Shown here piece after piece: positions 5,229-12,268 of a stretch of DNA of 12,268 nt (positions within the stretch are counted from its first letter, which is position 1; the number at the start of each line of letters is the position of its first letter). Under the pieces are notes generated by a model that saw nothing but the letters and a program-made list of their open reading frames with translations, was not told the DNA's origin and made no database searches. The position numbers and the translations under genes were made by a program. The DNA is from Fimenecus sp045602655 (GTDB taxonomy: Bacteria; Bacillota; Clostridia; Oscillospirales; Acutalibacteraceae). The DNA lies in NCBI GenBank assembly GCA_045602655.1, contig JAZSBY010000016.1:1-12268 (forward strand), given 5' to 3'.

Positions 5229-6437
5229 TTAAAGAGCATTAACAATATCTCTTGTATCTCTAGCGATAGCAAGTTCTTCGTTTGTAGGAAGAACATAAAC
5301 CTTAACTTTTGAGTTTTCAGTTGAAAGTTCGCCTTCTTTACCCTTAACAAGAGTTTTACCGATTTCATTGTTAATTTCAATACCAAGGTATGAGAGTTCA
5401 TTACAGATATTATCACGGATATCATCTGCGTTTTCACCGATACCGCCTGTGAATACGATAGCGTCAATACCATCCATAGCAGCAGTGTACGCACCGATAA
5501 ACTTCTTAATCTGGTAGCTGAGAATCTTTCTTGCAAGTGCACATTGTTCGTTGCCTTCAGCTGCAGCAGCCTTAAGGTCTCTGTCGTCAGAAGAAAGACC
5601 GGAAACACCAAGAAGACCTGACTTCTTGTTAAGAAGTGCATCCATTTCTTTAACTGAAAGATTTTCTTTTTCCATAAGGAAGAGAACAACTGATGGGTCA
5701 ATAGCACCACAACGAGTACCCATTGGAAGACCATCAAGAGGAGTAAGTCCCATTGTTGTGTCAATTACTTTACCATTCTTAACAGCAGCGATTGATGAGC
5801 CGTTACCAAGGTGGCAAGTGACAATTCTAAGGTCCTCAATGTTCTTACCCATAACTTCTGCACATCTTGCACTAACAAATTTGTGTGAAGTGCCGTGGAA
5901 ACCATAACGACGAATTGAGTATTTCTCTGTGAATTCATAAGGAATTGCGAAAGTATATGCTTCTGCAGGCATTGTGCTGTGGAATGCATTATCAAAAACT
6001 GCAACCTGAGGAACATCCTTACCAAAAAGCTCAATACTTGCATTGATACCCATAATGTTAGCCGGATTGTGAAGGGGAGCAAGTGCATTCATACTAGCGA
6101 TGTCGGCAATAACCTTTTCGTCAACGAGAACACTCTTGTTGAAAAGTGAACCACCCTGAACAACGCGATGACCAACAGCAGTAATTTCACTGATATCGTC
6201 AATAACTTTATATTTACCCTCTGTAAGAGCCTGTTTAACAGCAGCAAATGCCTCTGTATGGTTGCTCATAGGAGCATTGTATTCAATTTTCTGTCCGTCA
6301 GGAGTTTTGAAACTGATACAAGCCTCAGGAGTACCAACTCTTTCACAGATACCTTTTGCAATTACGCTTTCATCAGTCATATCAATAAGCTGATATTTAA
6401 GTGATGAACTACCTGCATTGATAACAAGAACTTTCAT
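5229..6437 (-). CDS. ackA: Acetate kinase
   Basis: This is a full-length 402-residue cytoplasmic acetate kinase, which interconverts acetyl phosphate and ADP with acetate and ATP and yields fermentative ATP. Family motifs are intact: VINAGSSSLKY (5-15, Asn7), GHRVVQGG (89-96, Arg91), FDNAFHSTMP (148-157, Asp149), RRYGFHGTSHK (176-186, His181), HLGNGSS (209-215), PMGTRCGAIDP (238-248, Arg242), FTGGIGENA (329-337) and PTNEELAIARD (384-394, Glu388). These correspond to the known substrate and nucleotide residues of the family. The start has TGGAGA at 6450-6445 on the minus strand, seven bases upstream. The gene has its own promoter and terminator, so it is probably monocistronic. Its usual partner pta is not adjacent. 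The divergent neighbour is tmcAL, also an acetate-using enzyme. Confidence 0.97.
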   Translation of the reverse strand: MKVLVINAGSSSLKYQLIDMTDESVIAKGICERVGTPEACISFKTPDGQKIEYNAPMSNHTEAFAAVKQALTEGKYKVIDDISEITAVGHRVVQGGSLFNKSVLVDEKVIADIASMNALAPLHNPANIMGINASIELFGKDVPQVAVFDNAFHSTMPAEAYTFAIPYEFTEKYSIRRYGFHGTSHKFVSARCAEVMGKNIEDLRIVTCHLGNGSSIAAVKNGKVIDTTMGLTPLDGLPMGTRCGAIDPSVVLFLMEKENLSVKEMDALLNKKSGLLGVSGLSSDDRDLKAAAAEGNEQCALARKILSYQIKKFIGAYTAAMDGIDAIVFTGGIGENADDIRDNICNELSYLGIEINNEIGKTLVKGKEGELSTENSKVKVYVLPTNEELAIARDTRDIVNAL

Positions 6438-6464
6438 TTTAACATCTCCATTTATAAATTTTTC

Positions 6465-6493
6465 TTGAAGTAATTTTAAACCTGTATTATTAT
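6465..6493 (+). promoter_or_regulatory. Sigma-A promoter of tmcAL
   Basis: The -35 TTGAAG (6465-6470), a 17-bp spacer and -10 TATTAT (6488-6493) read toward the gene at 6556. Its -10 occupies almost the same bases as the ackA -10, so polymerase could probably occupy only one of the two promoters at a time. Confidence 0.6.
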
Positions 6494-6517
6494 ATACTTA
6501 TATTTATGTAATTTCAA
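6489..6517 (-). promoter_or_regulatory. Sigma-A promoter of ackA
   Basis: On the minus strand -35 TTGAAA (6517-6512), a 17-bp spacer and a perfect -10 TATAAT (6494-6489) precede ackA, giving a leader of roughly 45 nt. The -10 overlaps that of the opposing tmcAL promoter by five bases. Confidence 0.75.
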
Positions 6518-6555
6518 GATTTCTTTTACCAATATTTTTCAAAAGGGGTAAAAAT

Positions 6556-7731
6556 ATGTCTGTAATTGGTATTGTATGTGAATTTAATCCGTTTCATAAT
6601 GGACACAAGTATTTAATTGACTCTGTTAAACAACAGGGTGATATTGTGGTTTGTGTTATGAGTGGTAACTATGTACAAAGAGGAGAACCTGCAATTTTTC
6701 CAAAAGATATAAGGGTAAAAATGGCACTTAACTGTGGTGCAGATATTGTTTTGGAACTTCCGTTTGTATACGCAACTGCATCTGCTGAAATTTTTGCTCG
6801 AAATGCAGTTAAAATACTCGATTCATTTGGTTGCGATAAGATTGCTTTTGGTACTGAAACTGCCAAATTTGAGGATTTAACAGATGTAGTTTATATTCTG
6901 TTGGATGATGATTTTGATAATAAAATAGGTAAATATCTTAATGAAGGTTTAAGTTATCCTGTTGCTCGTCAGAAAGCATTTGATGAATATGGCTATAAGT
7001 TTGACATCTCAACACCAAATAACATTTTAGCCATAGAGTATGTTAAATCAATTAAACTAATAAACTCAAAAATGATTTCTGTTGCAGTACAAAGAATAGG
7101 TGCAGGATATAACGAAACTGTTGCAGTTGATGAATTTGCATCTGCAACACATATCCGTTCACTTATATATAACCAAGATAATTTCAGCAACTATATTCCT
7201 GAAAATCTTTGTGGAATATATGATGAAACAATCAAAAATGGTTCATACCTTTCTCGCGATAAATATAATCTGATTGCATTAACTCTTTTGCGTGAAAAAA
7301 TTGGGTGTGACTTGAGTAGTATAGCAAATATGTCTGAGGGACTTGAAAACAGAGTAGAGAGTTCACTTAAAACATGTACGAACTTGAATGATTTATATGA
7401 TGATGTGAAGACGAAAAGATATACTCATTCAAGGATAAGACGTGCAGTTTTAAGTATGATGTTTGGTGTTACTGAAAATGATGTTATGATTTCTGCACCA
7501 TATTGCAGAATGTTGGGCTTCAACTCTAAAATATCAGCGAAATTAGGAGAAATGGTTAATAACTGTAAAATACCATTTATGGTTAATCATTCCGACTTTT
7601 TAAAATATAATAATCCTGAAATCAAGAGAATTTTTGAGTTGGAATGTAAATCAACGGACATCTATAACCTGATGTTAAAAACAAATGGTATTTGTTCAAA
7701 GGAAATGACATATTCACCCAAAAAGATATAA
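6556..7731 (+). CDS. tmcAL: tRNA(Met) cytidine acetate ligase
   Basis: This 391-residue cytoplasmic protein is of the TmcAL (YlbM) family. Known members use ATP and acetate, through acetyl-AMP, to make N4-acetylcytidine at the wobble base of elongator tRNA-Met. The N terminus is a nucleotidyltransferase fold with the HxGH motif in CEFNPFHNGHKYL (8-20), followed by MSGNYVQRGEPA (35-46), DIVLELPF (63-70) and FGTE (98-101). Further conserved segments are the NNILAIEYVKS stretch, VQRIGAGYN and SATHIRSLI. The length is typical of the family. AAAGGGG at 6542-6548 supports the start. It is divergent from ackA, and TmcAL-like genes beside pta/ackA are known in Clostridia, which fits a shared acetate substrate. 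It ends 95 bases before the next gene, which has its own promoter. Confidence 0.92.
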   Translation: MSVIGIVCEFNPFHNGHKYLIDSVKQQGDIVVCVMSGNYVQRGEPAIFPKDIRVKMALNCGADIVLELPFVYATASAEIFARNAVKILDSFGCDKIAFGTETAKFEDLTDVVYILLDDDFDNKIGKYLNEGLSYPVARQKAFDEYGYKFDISTPNNILAIEYVKSIKLINSKMISVAVQRIGAGYNETVAVDEFASATHIRSLIYNQDNFSNYIPENLCGIYDETIKNGSYLSRDKYNLIALTLLREKIGCDLSSIANMSEGLENRVESSLKTCTNLNDLYDDVKTKRYTHSRIRRAVLSMMFGVTENDVMISAPYCRMLGFNSKISAKLGEMVNNCKIPFMVNHSDFLKYNNPEIKRIFELECKSTDIYNLMLKTNGICSKEMTYSPKKI

Positions 7732-7735
7732 TATT

Positions 7736-7764
7736 TTGCAGGAAAACTTGCAAATTTTATTGCA
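7736..7764 (+). promoter_or_regulatory. Three TTGCA repeats at 12-bp spacing before the RpiR gene
   Basis: TTGCA occurs at 7736-7740, 7748-7752 and 7760-7764, each 12 bp apart. The last copy is part of the predicted -35 box. TTGCAA at 7748-7753 and 7760-7765 is self-complementary, so the region could be a regulator site or a weak hairpin ending tmcAL. The function is unknown. Confidence 0.35.
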
Positions 7765-7788
7765 ATTTTATATTAAAGAATGTATAAT
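7760..7788 (+). promoter_or_regulatory. Sigma-A promoter of the RpiR-ispH operon
   Basis: The -35 TTGCAA (7760-7765), a 17-bp spacer and a perfect -10 TATAAT (7783-7788) lie about 40 bases upstream of the RpiR-type gene. No other promoter was obvious inside the overlapping gene run that follows. Confidence 0.75.
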
Positions 7789-7826
7789 AACAAAGATATG
7801 CTTAAAACAAATCTGGAGATGTTTAA

Positions 7827-8702
7827 ATGAAATCCTTGAATTTTTCTAATGTGGATTTAACAACAAAAAAACTCTCAAAGGGTCACAAAAAGCTTGTTAA
7901 ATACATATCTGAAAATTATGATAAAGCAGCATTTATGACTGCATCTAAACTTGGTGAAACTGTTGGTGTCAGCGAGTCCACTGTTGTGCGTTTTGCAACT
8001 GAAATGGGTTTTAAAGGATACCCTGAATTGCAAAAAGAGTTGCAACAGATGATTAAATCAAAGCTTACAGCTGTTCAGAGAATGGAAGTTTCAAGCAATT
8101 TAATTGGAGAAGATAATGCTATAAAAAAAGTTCTGAACGGAGATATTGATTTAATCCGTGATACTCTTGAATCGGTTAGTGATGTAGAATTCAAAAAAGC
8201 AGTTGAAACAATAAATAACGCAAAGAAAATATATATTCTTGGTGTTAGAAGTTCTGCTGCTCTTGCAAGTTTTCTTTATTTTTATCTGAATCCTGTTTTT
8301 GAAAATGTTGTTCTTGTGGACACATCAAGCGGTAGCGAAATGTTTGAGCAGATGTTCAGAATAAGTGAAGATGATGTTTGTGTTGCTATAAGTTTTCCAA
8401 GATATTCAAAACAGACAATCAACGCTCTTCGTTTTATAGATGACAGAGGAACAAAGATTATTGCAATTACAGATTCTGCAGTTTCTCCAATCGCAGAATA
8501 TGCTGACACATTGCTTGTGGCTAAAAGTGATATGGTTTCTGTGGTTGATTCTTTGGTTGCTCCGTTAAGCCTTATAAATGCTCTTATAGTCGCTCTCACA
8601 TTTAGTCGTCGAGAGGAAGTTTATAATAACTTTAATAAACTTGAAAGCATTTGGGATGAGTATCAGGTTTATGACAAATCCGATGGTGATGAAAATGAGT
8701 AA
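7827..8702 (+). CDS. MurR/RpiR-family transcriptional regulator
   Basis: This 291-residue protein has the standard two-domain RpiR architecture. The N-terminal HTH (about 10-80) includes MTASKLGETVGVSESTVVRF (37-56) and GFKGYPELQKEL (61-72), the family recognition-helix region. A SIS sugar-phosphate-binding domain follows (about 122-260), with KIYILGVRSSA (134-144), AISFPRYSKQT (187-197) and IIAITDSAVSPIAEYAD (211-227). GGAGATG at 7815-7821 sets the start. Members sense phosphosugars and control sugar or amino-sugar catabolism, but no sugar gene is present here, so ligand and targets are unknown. It is the first gene of an overlapping series and could control that operon and itself. The TTGCA repeats upstream are a candidate site. 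Confidence 0.9.
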   Translation: MKSLNFSNVDLTTKKLSKGHKKLVKYISENYDKAAFMTASKLGETVGVSESTVVRFATEMGFKGYPELQKELQQMIKSKLTAVQRMEVSSNLIGEDNAIKKVLNGDIDLIRDTLESVSDVEFKKAVETINNAKKIYILGVRSSAALASFLYFYLNPVFENVVLVDTSSGSEMFEQMFRISEDDVCVAISFPRYSKQTINALRFIDDRGTKIIAITDSAVSPIAEYADTLLVAKSDMVSVVDSLVAPLSLINALIVALTFSRREEVYNNFNKLESIWDEYQVYDKSDGDENE

Positions 8703-9960
8703 TAGAGTAATTGTTATCGGAGCAGGTGCAGCGGGTACAATGGCAGCCGGAGTTGCTGCTGAAAATGGTGCTGATGTACTTCTTTTGGAGAGAAATGATA
8801 AAATTGCCCGAAAGGTTATGATTACCGGCAAGGGTAGATGTAATGTCACAAATAATGTGTCGGATGTTCAGGAATTTATCTCAAATATTCCAGGAAACGG
8901 AAGATTTTTATATAGTGCATTTACCTCATTCAATTCTCAGGATGTTATAGATTTTTTTGAGGATTACGGTGTTAAACTCAAAGTTGAAAGAGGAAATCGT
9001 GTTTTCCCCGAAAGTGACAAAGCGGTTGATATAGTTGATGCTTTGAATCGTTATATTACCGATTCGGGTGTTCAAAGAAAAACTGAAAGAGTCAACAAAA
9101 TTATTACCGAAAACGCCCAAGTAAAGGGTGTAGAAACGGAATCAGGTAATTTTTATAAATGTGATTCCGTAATCGTTGCAACAGGTGGTTTGTCATATCC
9201 TAAAACAGGTTCAAGCGGTGACGGGTATAAATTTGCAAGGGACTTAGGTCATACAGTAACTGAATTAAGACCATCACTTTCTGCCTTGATTTGTAGAGAA
9301 GGCTTATGCAGCGAATGTATGGGACTTTCTCTTAAGAATGTTGCAATTAAGGTTTTTGATACAAAAAAGAAAAAGGAAATATATGATGATTTTGGCGAAA
9401 TGCTGTTTACCCATTTTGGCGTATCAGGACCTATGATTCTCTCTGCAAGTGCCCATATGAGGGATATGATTAAAGAAAGATATGAAATATATATAGACTT
9501 GAAACCTGCTTTATCAAATGAAAAACTTGATGCAAGAATTCTTCGAGATTTTTCAGATAACAGTAATAAATCCATCTCAAATGTTTTGGCATTACTTTTA
9601 CCAAAATCATTGATTTCACCTGTTTTAAGACTTTCTAAAATAAAGCCGAGCGAAAAGGTTAATCAAATCACAAAAGAAATGCGAACAAATCTTATAAACA
9701 CAATTAAATCCCTAAAACTTACTGTTATGGATTTTAATGATATAAATGAAGCAATTGTTACATCGGGTGGTATTAAAATCAGTGAGATAAATCCGAAAAC
9801 AATGGAGAGTAAATTGTGTAATGGATTGTTTTTTGCAGGTGAGGTTATTGACTGTGACGGATATACGGGTGGATTTAACTTGCAAATTGCATTTTCCACG
9901 GGACATTTAGCAGGGGTTTCTGCAAGTAATAGAAATAGTGAGGGAATTTATTATGATTAA
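8695..9960 (+). CDS. NAD(P)/FAD-dependent oxidoreductase, BaiN/HI0933 family
   Basis: This is a 421-residue flavoprotein. The N-terminal dinucleotide-binding motif is VIVIGAGAAGTMAAG (5-19). It is followed by the family signature MITGKGRCNVTNN (42-54), a second FAD segment ATGGLSYPKTGSSGDGY (162-178) and the C-terminal FAD motif FAGEVIDCDGYTGGFNLQIA (380-399). The HI0933-like family is widespread, and most members have no firmly assigned substrate. One relative, BaiN, was linked to bile-acid dehydroxylation, but this sequence alone does not support that activity. The start MSNRV at 8695 overlaps the end of the regulator by 8 nt; ATG codons at 8683 and 8689 are alternatives. No strong ribosome binding site is visible, suggesting translational coupling. 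The gene also overlaps cmk, so it belongs to the operon. Confidence 0.9.
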   Translation: MSNRVIVIGAGAAGTMAAGVAAENGADVLLLERNDKIARKVMITGKGRCNVTNNVSDVQEFISNIPGNGRFLYSAFTSFNSQDVIDFFEDYGVKLKVERGNRVFPESDKAVDIVDALNRYITDSGVQRKTERVNKIITENAQVKGVETESGNFYKCDSVIVATGGLSYPKTGSSGDGYKFARDLGHTVTELRPSLSALICREGLCSECMGLSLKNVAIKVFDTKKKKEIYDDFGEMLFTHFGVSGPMILSASAHMRDMIKERYEIYIDLKPALSNEKLDARILRDFSDNSNKSISNVLALLLPKSLISPVLRLSKIKPSEKVNQITKEMRTNLINTIKSLKLTVMDFNDINEAIVTSGGIKISEINPKTMESKLCNGLFFAGEVIDCDGYTGGFNLQIAFSTGHLAGVSASNRNSEGIYYD

Positions 9961-10615
9961 TGTAGCGATTGATGGTCCTGCAGGAGCAGGTAAAAGCACA
10001 GTTGCTCGTGCCGCGGCAAAGGAATTAGGCTTTATCTATGTGGATACAGGTGCTCTTTACAGAGCGGTTGGTGTGCATTGCCTTCGTAATAATATTGTTA
10101 CAACGGATGTGGATGGTGTTGGAGCAGTTTTAAAGGATATTACAGTTGAACTTAAATTCATTGACGGTGTCCAACATGTATTCTTAAACGGTGACGATGT
10201 TTCAACGGAAATTCGACTTCCTGAAGCATCTATGGCAGCCTCAAATGTATCTGCAATTCCATCGGTAAGAGCTTTCTTATTCGATTTGCAACGCGATATA
10301 GCTGCAAAGAATAATTGTCTTATGGATGGCAGAGATATCGGCACAGTTGTTCTTCCAGATGCAAAAGTTAAAATCTTTCTGACTGCAGACCCGGAAGAAA
10401 GAGCGATGCGAAGATTTAAAGAACTTCAGGAAAAGGGTAGCACAGTTACATATAAAGAGGTTCTTGATGATTTAATTGTTCGTGACTATAATGATTCACA
10501 CCGTGAAATTGCACCGCTTAAACCTGCAGAGGATTCAGTTGTAATCAATACGACAGGATATACGCTTGAGGAATCAATAAATAAAATAATCGAAACAGTT
10601 AAGGAGAAAATGTAA
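9953..10615 (+). CDS. cmk: Cytidylate kinase ((d)CMP kinase)
   Basis: This 220-residue cytoplasmic kinase phosphorylates CMP and dCMP to the diphosphates, feeding RNA, DNA and CDP-lipid synthesis. Motifs include AIDGPAGAGKSTVAR (5-19, P-loop), YVDTGALYRAVG (29-40), PEASMAASNVSAIPSVR in the CMP-binding insert, MDGRDIGTVVLPDAKVKIFL with GRDIG at 126-130, and ADPEERAMRR in the lid. The start at 9953 is preferred over the in-frame ATG at 9938 because GAGGG (9940-9944) precedes it and because MINVAIDGPAGAGKST is the usual N terminus. It overlaps the flavoprotein gene by 8 nt, and its stop overlaps the plsC start by 1 nt (TAATG). The cmk-plsC-ispH-rpsA order is a known clostridial arrangement. Confidence 0.97.
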   Translation: MINVAIDGPAGAGKSTVARAAAKELGFIYVDTGALYRAVGVHCLRNNIVTTDVDGVGAVLKDITVELKFIDGVQHVFLNGDDVSTEIRLPEASMAASNVSAIPSVRAFLFDLQRDIAAKNNCLMDGRDIGTVVLPDAKVKIFLTADPEERAMRRFKELQEKGSTVTYKEVLDDLIVRDYNDSHREIAPLKPAEDSVVINTTGYTLEESINKIIETVKEKM

Positions 10616-11277
10616 TGGCAGACAAAAAAATCTTTGATTTTACAGATTTCAAAACAAGAACTACTTTTAATGTGGTCAGACCACTTTGCAATCTTGTTTG
10701 TAAGACCCGTATTAAGTTAATTGTTGAGGGTGAAGAAAACATTGACAGAGAAGATGGATTTATTATTGCAGCAAATCACACAATAATTTATGACCCGATT
10801 CTTATTGCAACAGCATCTAAAAAAAGACTTATTCACTTTATTGCAAAATCAGAAGTGTTTAAAAACCCTGTTATCGGCGGAATTTTAAAGAGCTTTAATG
10901 CATTCCCCGTTGTTCGTGGCAGGGGGGATATGTCAGCACTTAATTATTCAAGTGATTTGGTGAAAAAAGGAAAAATTCTTGGCATTTTCCCTGAAGGTAC
11001 TCGTTCAAAGGATGGATATCCCAAAAAGGCGAAATCAGGTGTTGGCCTAATTGCAAGAAATGCAAAATGTGATGTTGTACCTGCCGCTATTTGCTATGAT
11101 GAAAACGGAAAATTCGGTGCAAATGTCTATATCAAATTCGGCAAAGCAATTAAATACGAGGATATGAACTTTACTGAGGATGGCGGTACTAAAGAAAACA
11201 AGGAAGTTGCTAATAAGGTTATGGATGAAATTGTTCTTCTTTGGAGGGAGTGCAGACAGAAATGCAAGGTAAAATAA
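10615..11277 (+). CDS. plsC: 1-acyl-sn-glycerol-3-phosphate acyltransferase
   Basis: This 220-residue PlsC-type acyltransferase is expected to acylate lysophosphatidic acid to phosphatidic acid at the inner face of the membrane. The catalytic motif is NHTIIYDP (54-61), with His55 and Asp60. The Ser common in NHxSxxDP is Ile57 here, a variation outside the catalytic pair. Motif II appears as FPVVRGRGD (97-105), motif III as IFPEGTRSKDG with FPEGTRS at 125-131, and VVPAAI follows as the fourth motif. No obvious transmembrane helix is seen, and attachment may be peripheral. AAGGAG (10601-10606) serves its ATG, which overlaps the cmk stop. Its 3' end overlaps ispH-rpsA by 16 nt. The exact acyl acceptor is inferred from the family. 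Confidence 0.92.
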   Translation: MADKKIFDFTDFKTRTTFNVVRPLCNLVCKTRIKLIVEGEENIDREDGFIIAANHTIIYDPILIATASKKRLIHFIAKSEVFKNPVIGGILKSFNAFPVVRGRGDMSALNYSSDLVKKGKILGIFPEGTRSKDGYPKKAKSGVGLIARNAKCDVVPAAICYDENGKFGANVYIKFGKAIKYEDMNFTEDGGTKENKEVANKVMDEIVLLWRECRQKCKVK

Positions 11278-12268
11278 CACTTGCTAAAACTGCAGGTTTT
11301 TGTTTTGGTGTTAACCGTGCTGTCAATATGCTTTATGATTTAATATCAAAGGACGAAAAGATTTGCACATTAGGACCTATAATCCACAATCCGCAGGTTA
11401 TTCACGATTTAGAAAGCAAAGGTGTTACAATACTTGATGATATAAAAAACGCATCAAAAGACAGAAAAGTCGTTATAAGAACTCATGGTGTGGAAAAAGA
11501 TGTATTAAAGTATTGCACTGATAATTCCTTGGATTATATTGATGCGACATGTCCCTTTGTAAAGAAAATACATAAAATTGTTGAAAAAAACTCGAGTGAA
11601 ACTATGCCGGTTCTTATTGCCGGGGATAAAAATCATCCCGAGGTTATAGGAATTAAAAGTTATTGTGTGGGGGATTATTTTACATTTAATTCTTGCGAAG
11701 AGCTTGAAGAAATATTTAAAAATAATATTTTCAATCCCGAAAATCCTTTTATTGTGGTTTCACAGACAACATTCAGCATAAAAGAATGGAAAAAATGTGT
11801 AAAAATTATAAATTTACACTATACAAATGCAAATATTTTTGATACAATATGTAGTGCGACCGAAGAAAGACAGGCAGAAGCACTATTGTTGTCAAAGAAA
11901 AATGACGCTATGATAATAGTAGGCGGTAGAACGAGTTCCAATACTGCAAAGTTAAAAGCAGTTTGTGAGCCTAACTGCCCGACTTATTTGATTGAAACGG
12001 CTGATGAGCTTTTGGACATAGCTTTCAGTGATGTTCAGTCAATAGGCGTTACTGCGGGTGCATCGACTCCCGACAGTATTATTAAGGAGGTTATAAATAC
12101 TATGTCCGAGATTTTTGAAAACGCAAACACAATTAATAAGGAGGAGACAGCAGGCTTTGAACAAATGCTTGAGGAATCACTCAACAGTATGAGTTCTGAC
12201 CAGAACGTTGTTGGTACAGTTGTTGGTTTCACTGCGACTGAAATTCAGGTTGAAATTGCAGGCAGAAA
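11262..12268 (+). CDS. ispH: IspH fused to ribosomal protein S1 (partial)
   Basis: The reading frame stays open from ATG 11262 to the right edge, giving 335 residues of an incomplete protein. Residues 1-285 are IspH, the 4Fe-4S enzyme that reduces HMBPP to IPP and DMAPP in the last step of the MEP pathway. The three cluster cysteines are in GFCFGV (Cys14), DATCPF (Cys97) and DTICSAT (Cys197). Other active-site motifs are IHNP (His42), RTHG (His75), KNHPEV (His125, Glu127), SQTTFS, GRTSSNT and GASTP. After an acidic linker (about 286-314), VVGTVVGFTATEIQVEI (316-332) starts the first S1 RNA-binding domain, so this is the clostridial ispH-rpsA fusion. The start overlaps plsC by 16 nt. GGAGGGAG (11243-11250) is the ribosome binding site, at somewhat long spacing; a GTG at 11250 is in frame but overlaps it. 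Confidence 0.94.
   Translation, partial: MQGKITLAKTAGFCFGVNRAVNMLYDLISKDEKICTLGPIIHNPQVIHDLESKGVTILDDIKNASKDRKVVIRTHGVEKDVLKYCTDNSLDYIDATCPFVKKIHKIVEKNSSETMPVLIAGDKNHPEVIGIKSYCVGDYFTFNSCEELEEIFKNNIFNPENPFIVVSQTTFSIKEWKKCVKIINLHYTNANIFDTICSATEERQAEALLLSKKNDAMIIVGGRTSSNTAKLKAVCEPNCPTYLIETADELLDIAFSDVQSIGVTAGASTPDSIIKEVINTMSEIFENANTINKEETAGFEQMLEESLNSMSSDQNVVGTVVGFTATEIQVEIAGR

Noticed and set aside
5195..6088. Long minus-strand frames within ackA
   Set aside because: They overlap ackA on the same strand in another frame, have low-complexity composition and no family motifs. ackA has every conserved motif.

Overview
The window looks like chromosomal DNA from an AT-rich, spore-forming, anaerobic Clostridia relative, most likely a gut Oscillospirales/Ruminococcaceae-type organism. 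The reasons are a sporulation sigma factor of the SigK type, a secreted BspA-like leucine-rich-repeat protein with many CxxC repeats, a gene fusing IspH to ribosomal protein S1, strong GGAGG-type ribosome binding sites and low GC content. No species is claimed.

Layout. (1) 1-525: two serine tRNA genes on the minus strand (anticodons GCU and UGA), with a good promoter and hairpin terminators. Downstream of tRNA-Ser(GCU), its last 22 bases and its terminator occur a second time, separated by about 100 bases of strongly self-complementary DNA. (2) 600-1295: sigK on the plus strand, converging through a shared bidirectional terminator on a small minus-strand XRE repressor gene (1396-1611). (3) 1612-1908: the divergent control region between the XRE gene and the large gene at 1909. 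Three copies of an imperfect palindrome lie exactly 23 bp apart, interleaved with two back-to-back promoters whose -35 boxes share the same bases. (4) 1909-5172: a 1087-residue secreted protein with a signal peptide, eight LRRs, about fourteen CxxC repeats and three C-terminal repeats. (5) 5183-7731: acetate kinase (minus) and tmcAL (plus), divergent from promoters that share one -10 region. (6) 7760-12268: a plus-strand operon with overlapping genes: an RpiR-type regulator, a BaiN/HI0933-type flavoprotein, cytidylate kinase, a PlsC-type acyltransferase and ispH-rpsA, which runs off the right edge.

How the parts work together. The right half is housekeeping metabolism: nucleotide supply (cmk), phospholipid synthesis (plsC), isoprenoid precursors and translation (ispH-rpsA). 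ackA makes or consumes acetate, and TmcAL uses acetate to modify elongator tRNA-Met. The left half is more accessory. The XRE protein probably represses itself and the divergent surface protein through the phased operators, which would allow switched expression of the surface protein. I see no CRISPR array, transposase, phage gene or clearly new defence system. The strongest candidates for new biology are the XRE operator/surface-protein module and the structured duplication behind tRNA-Ser(GCU).
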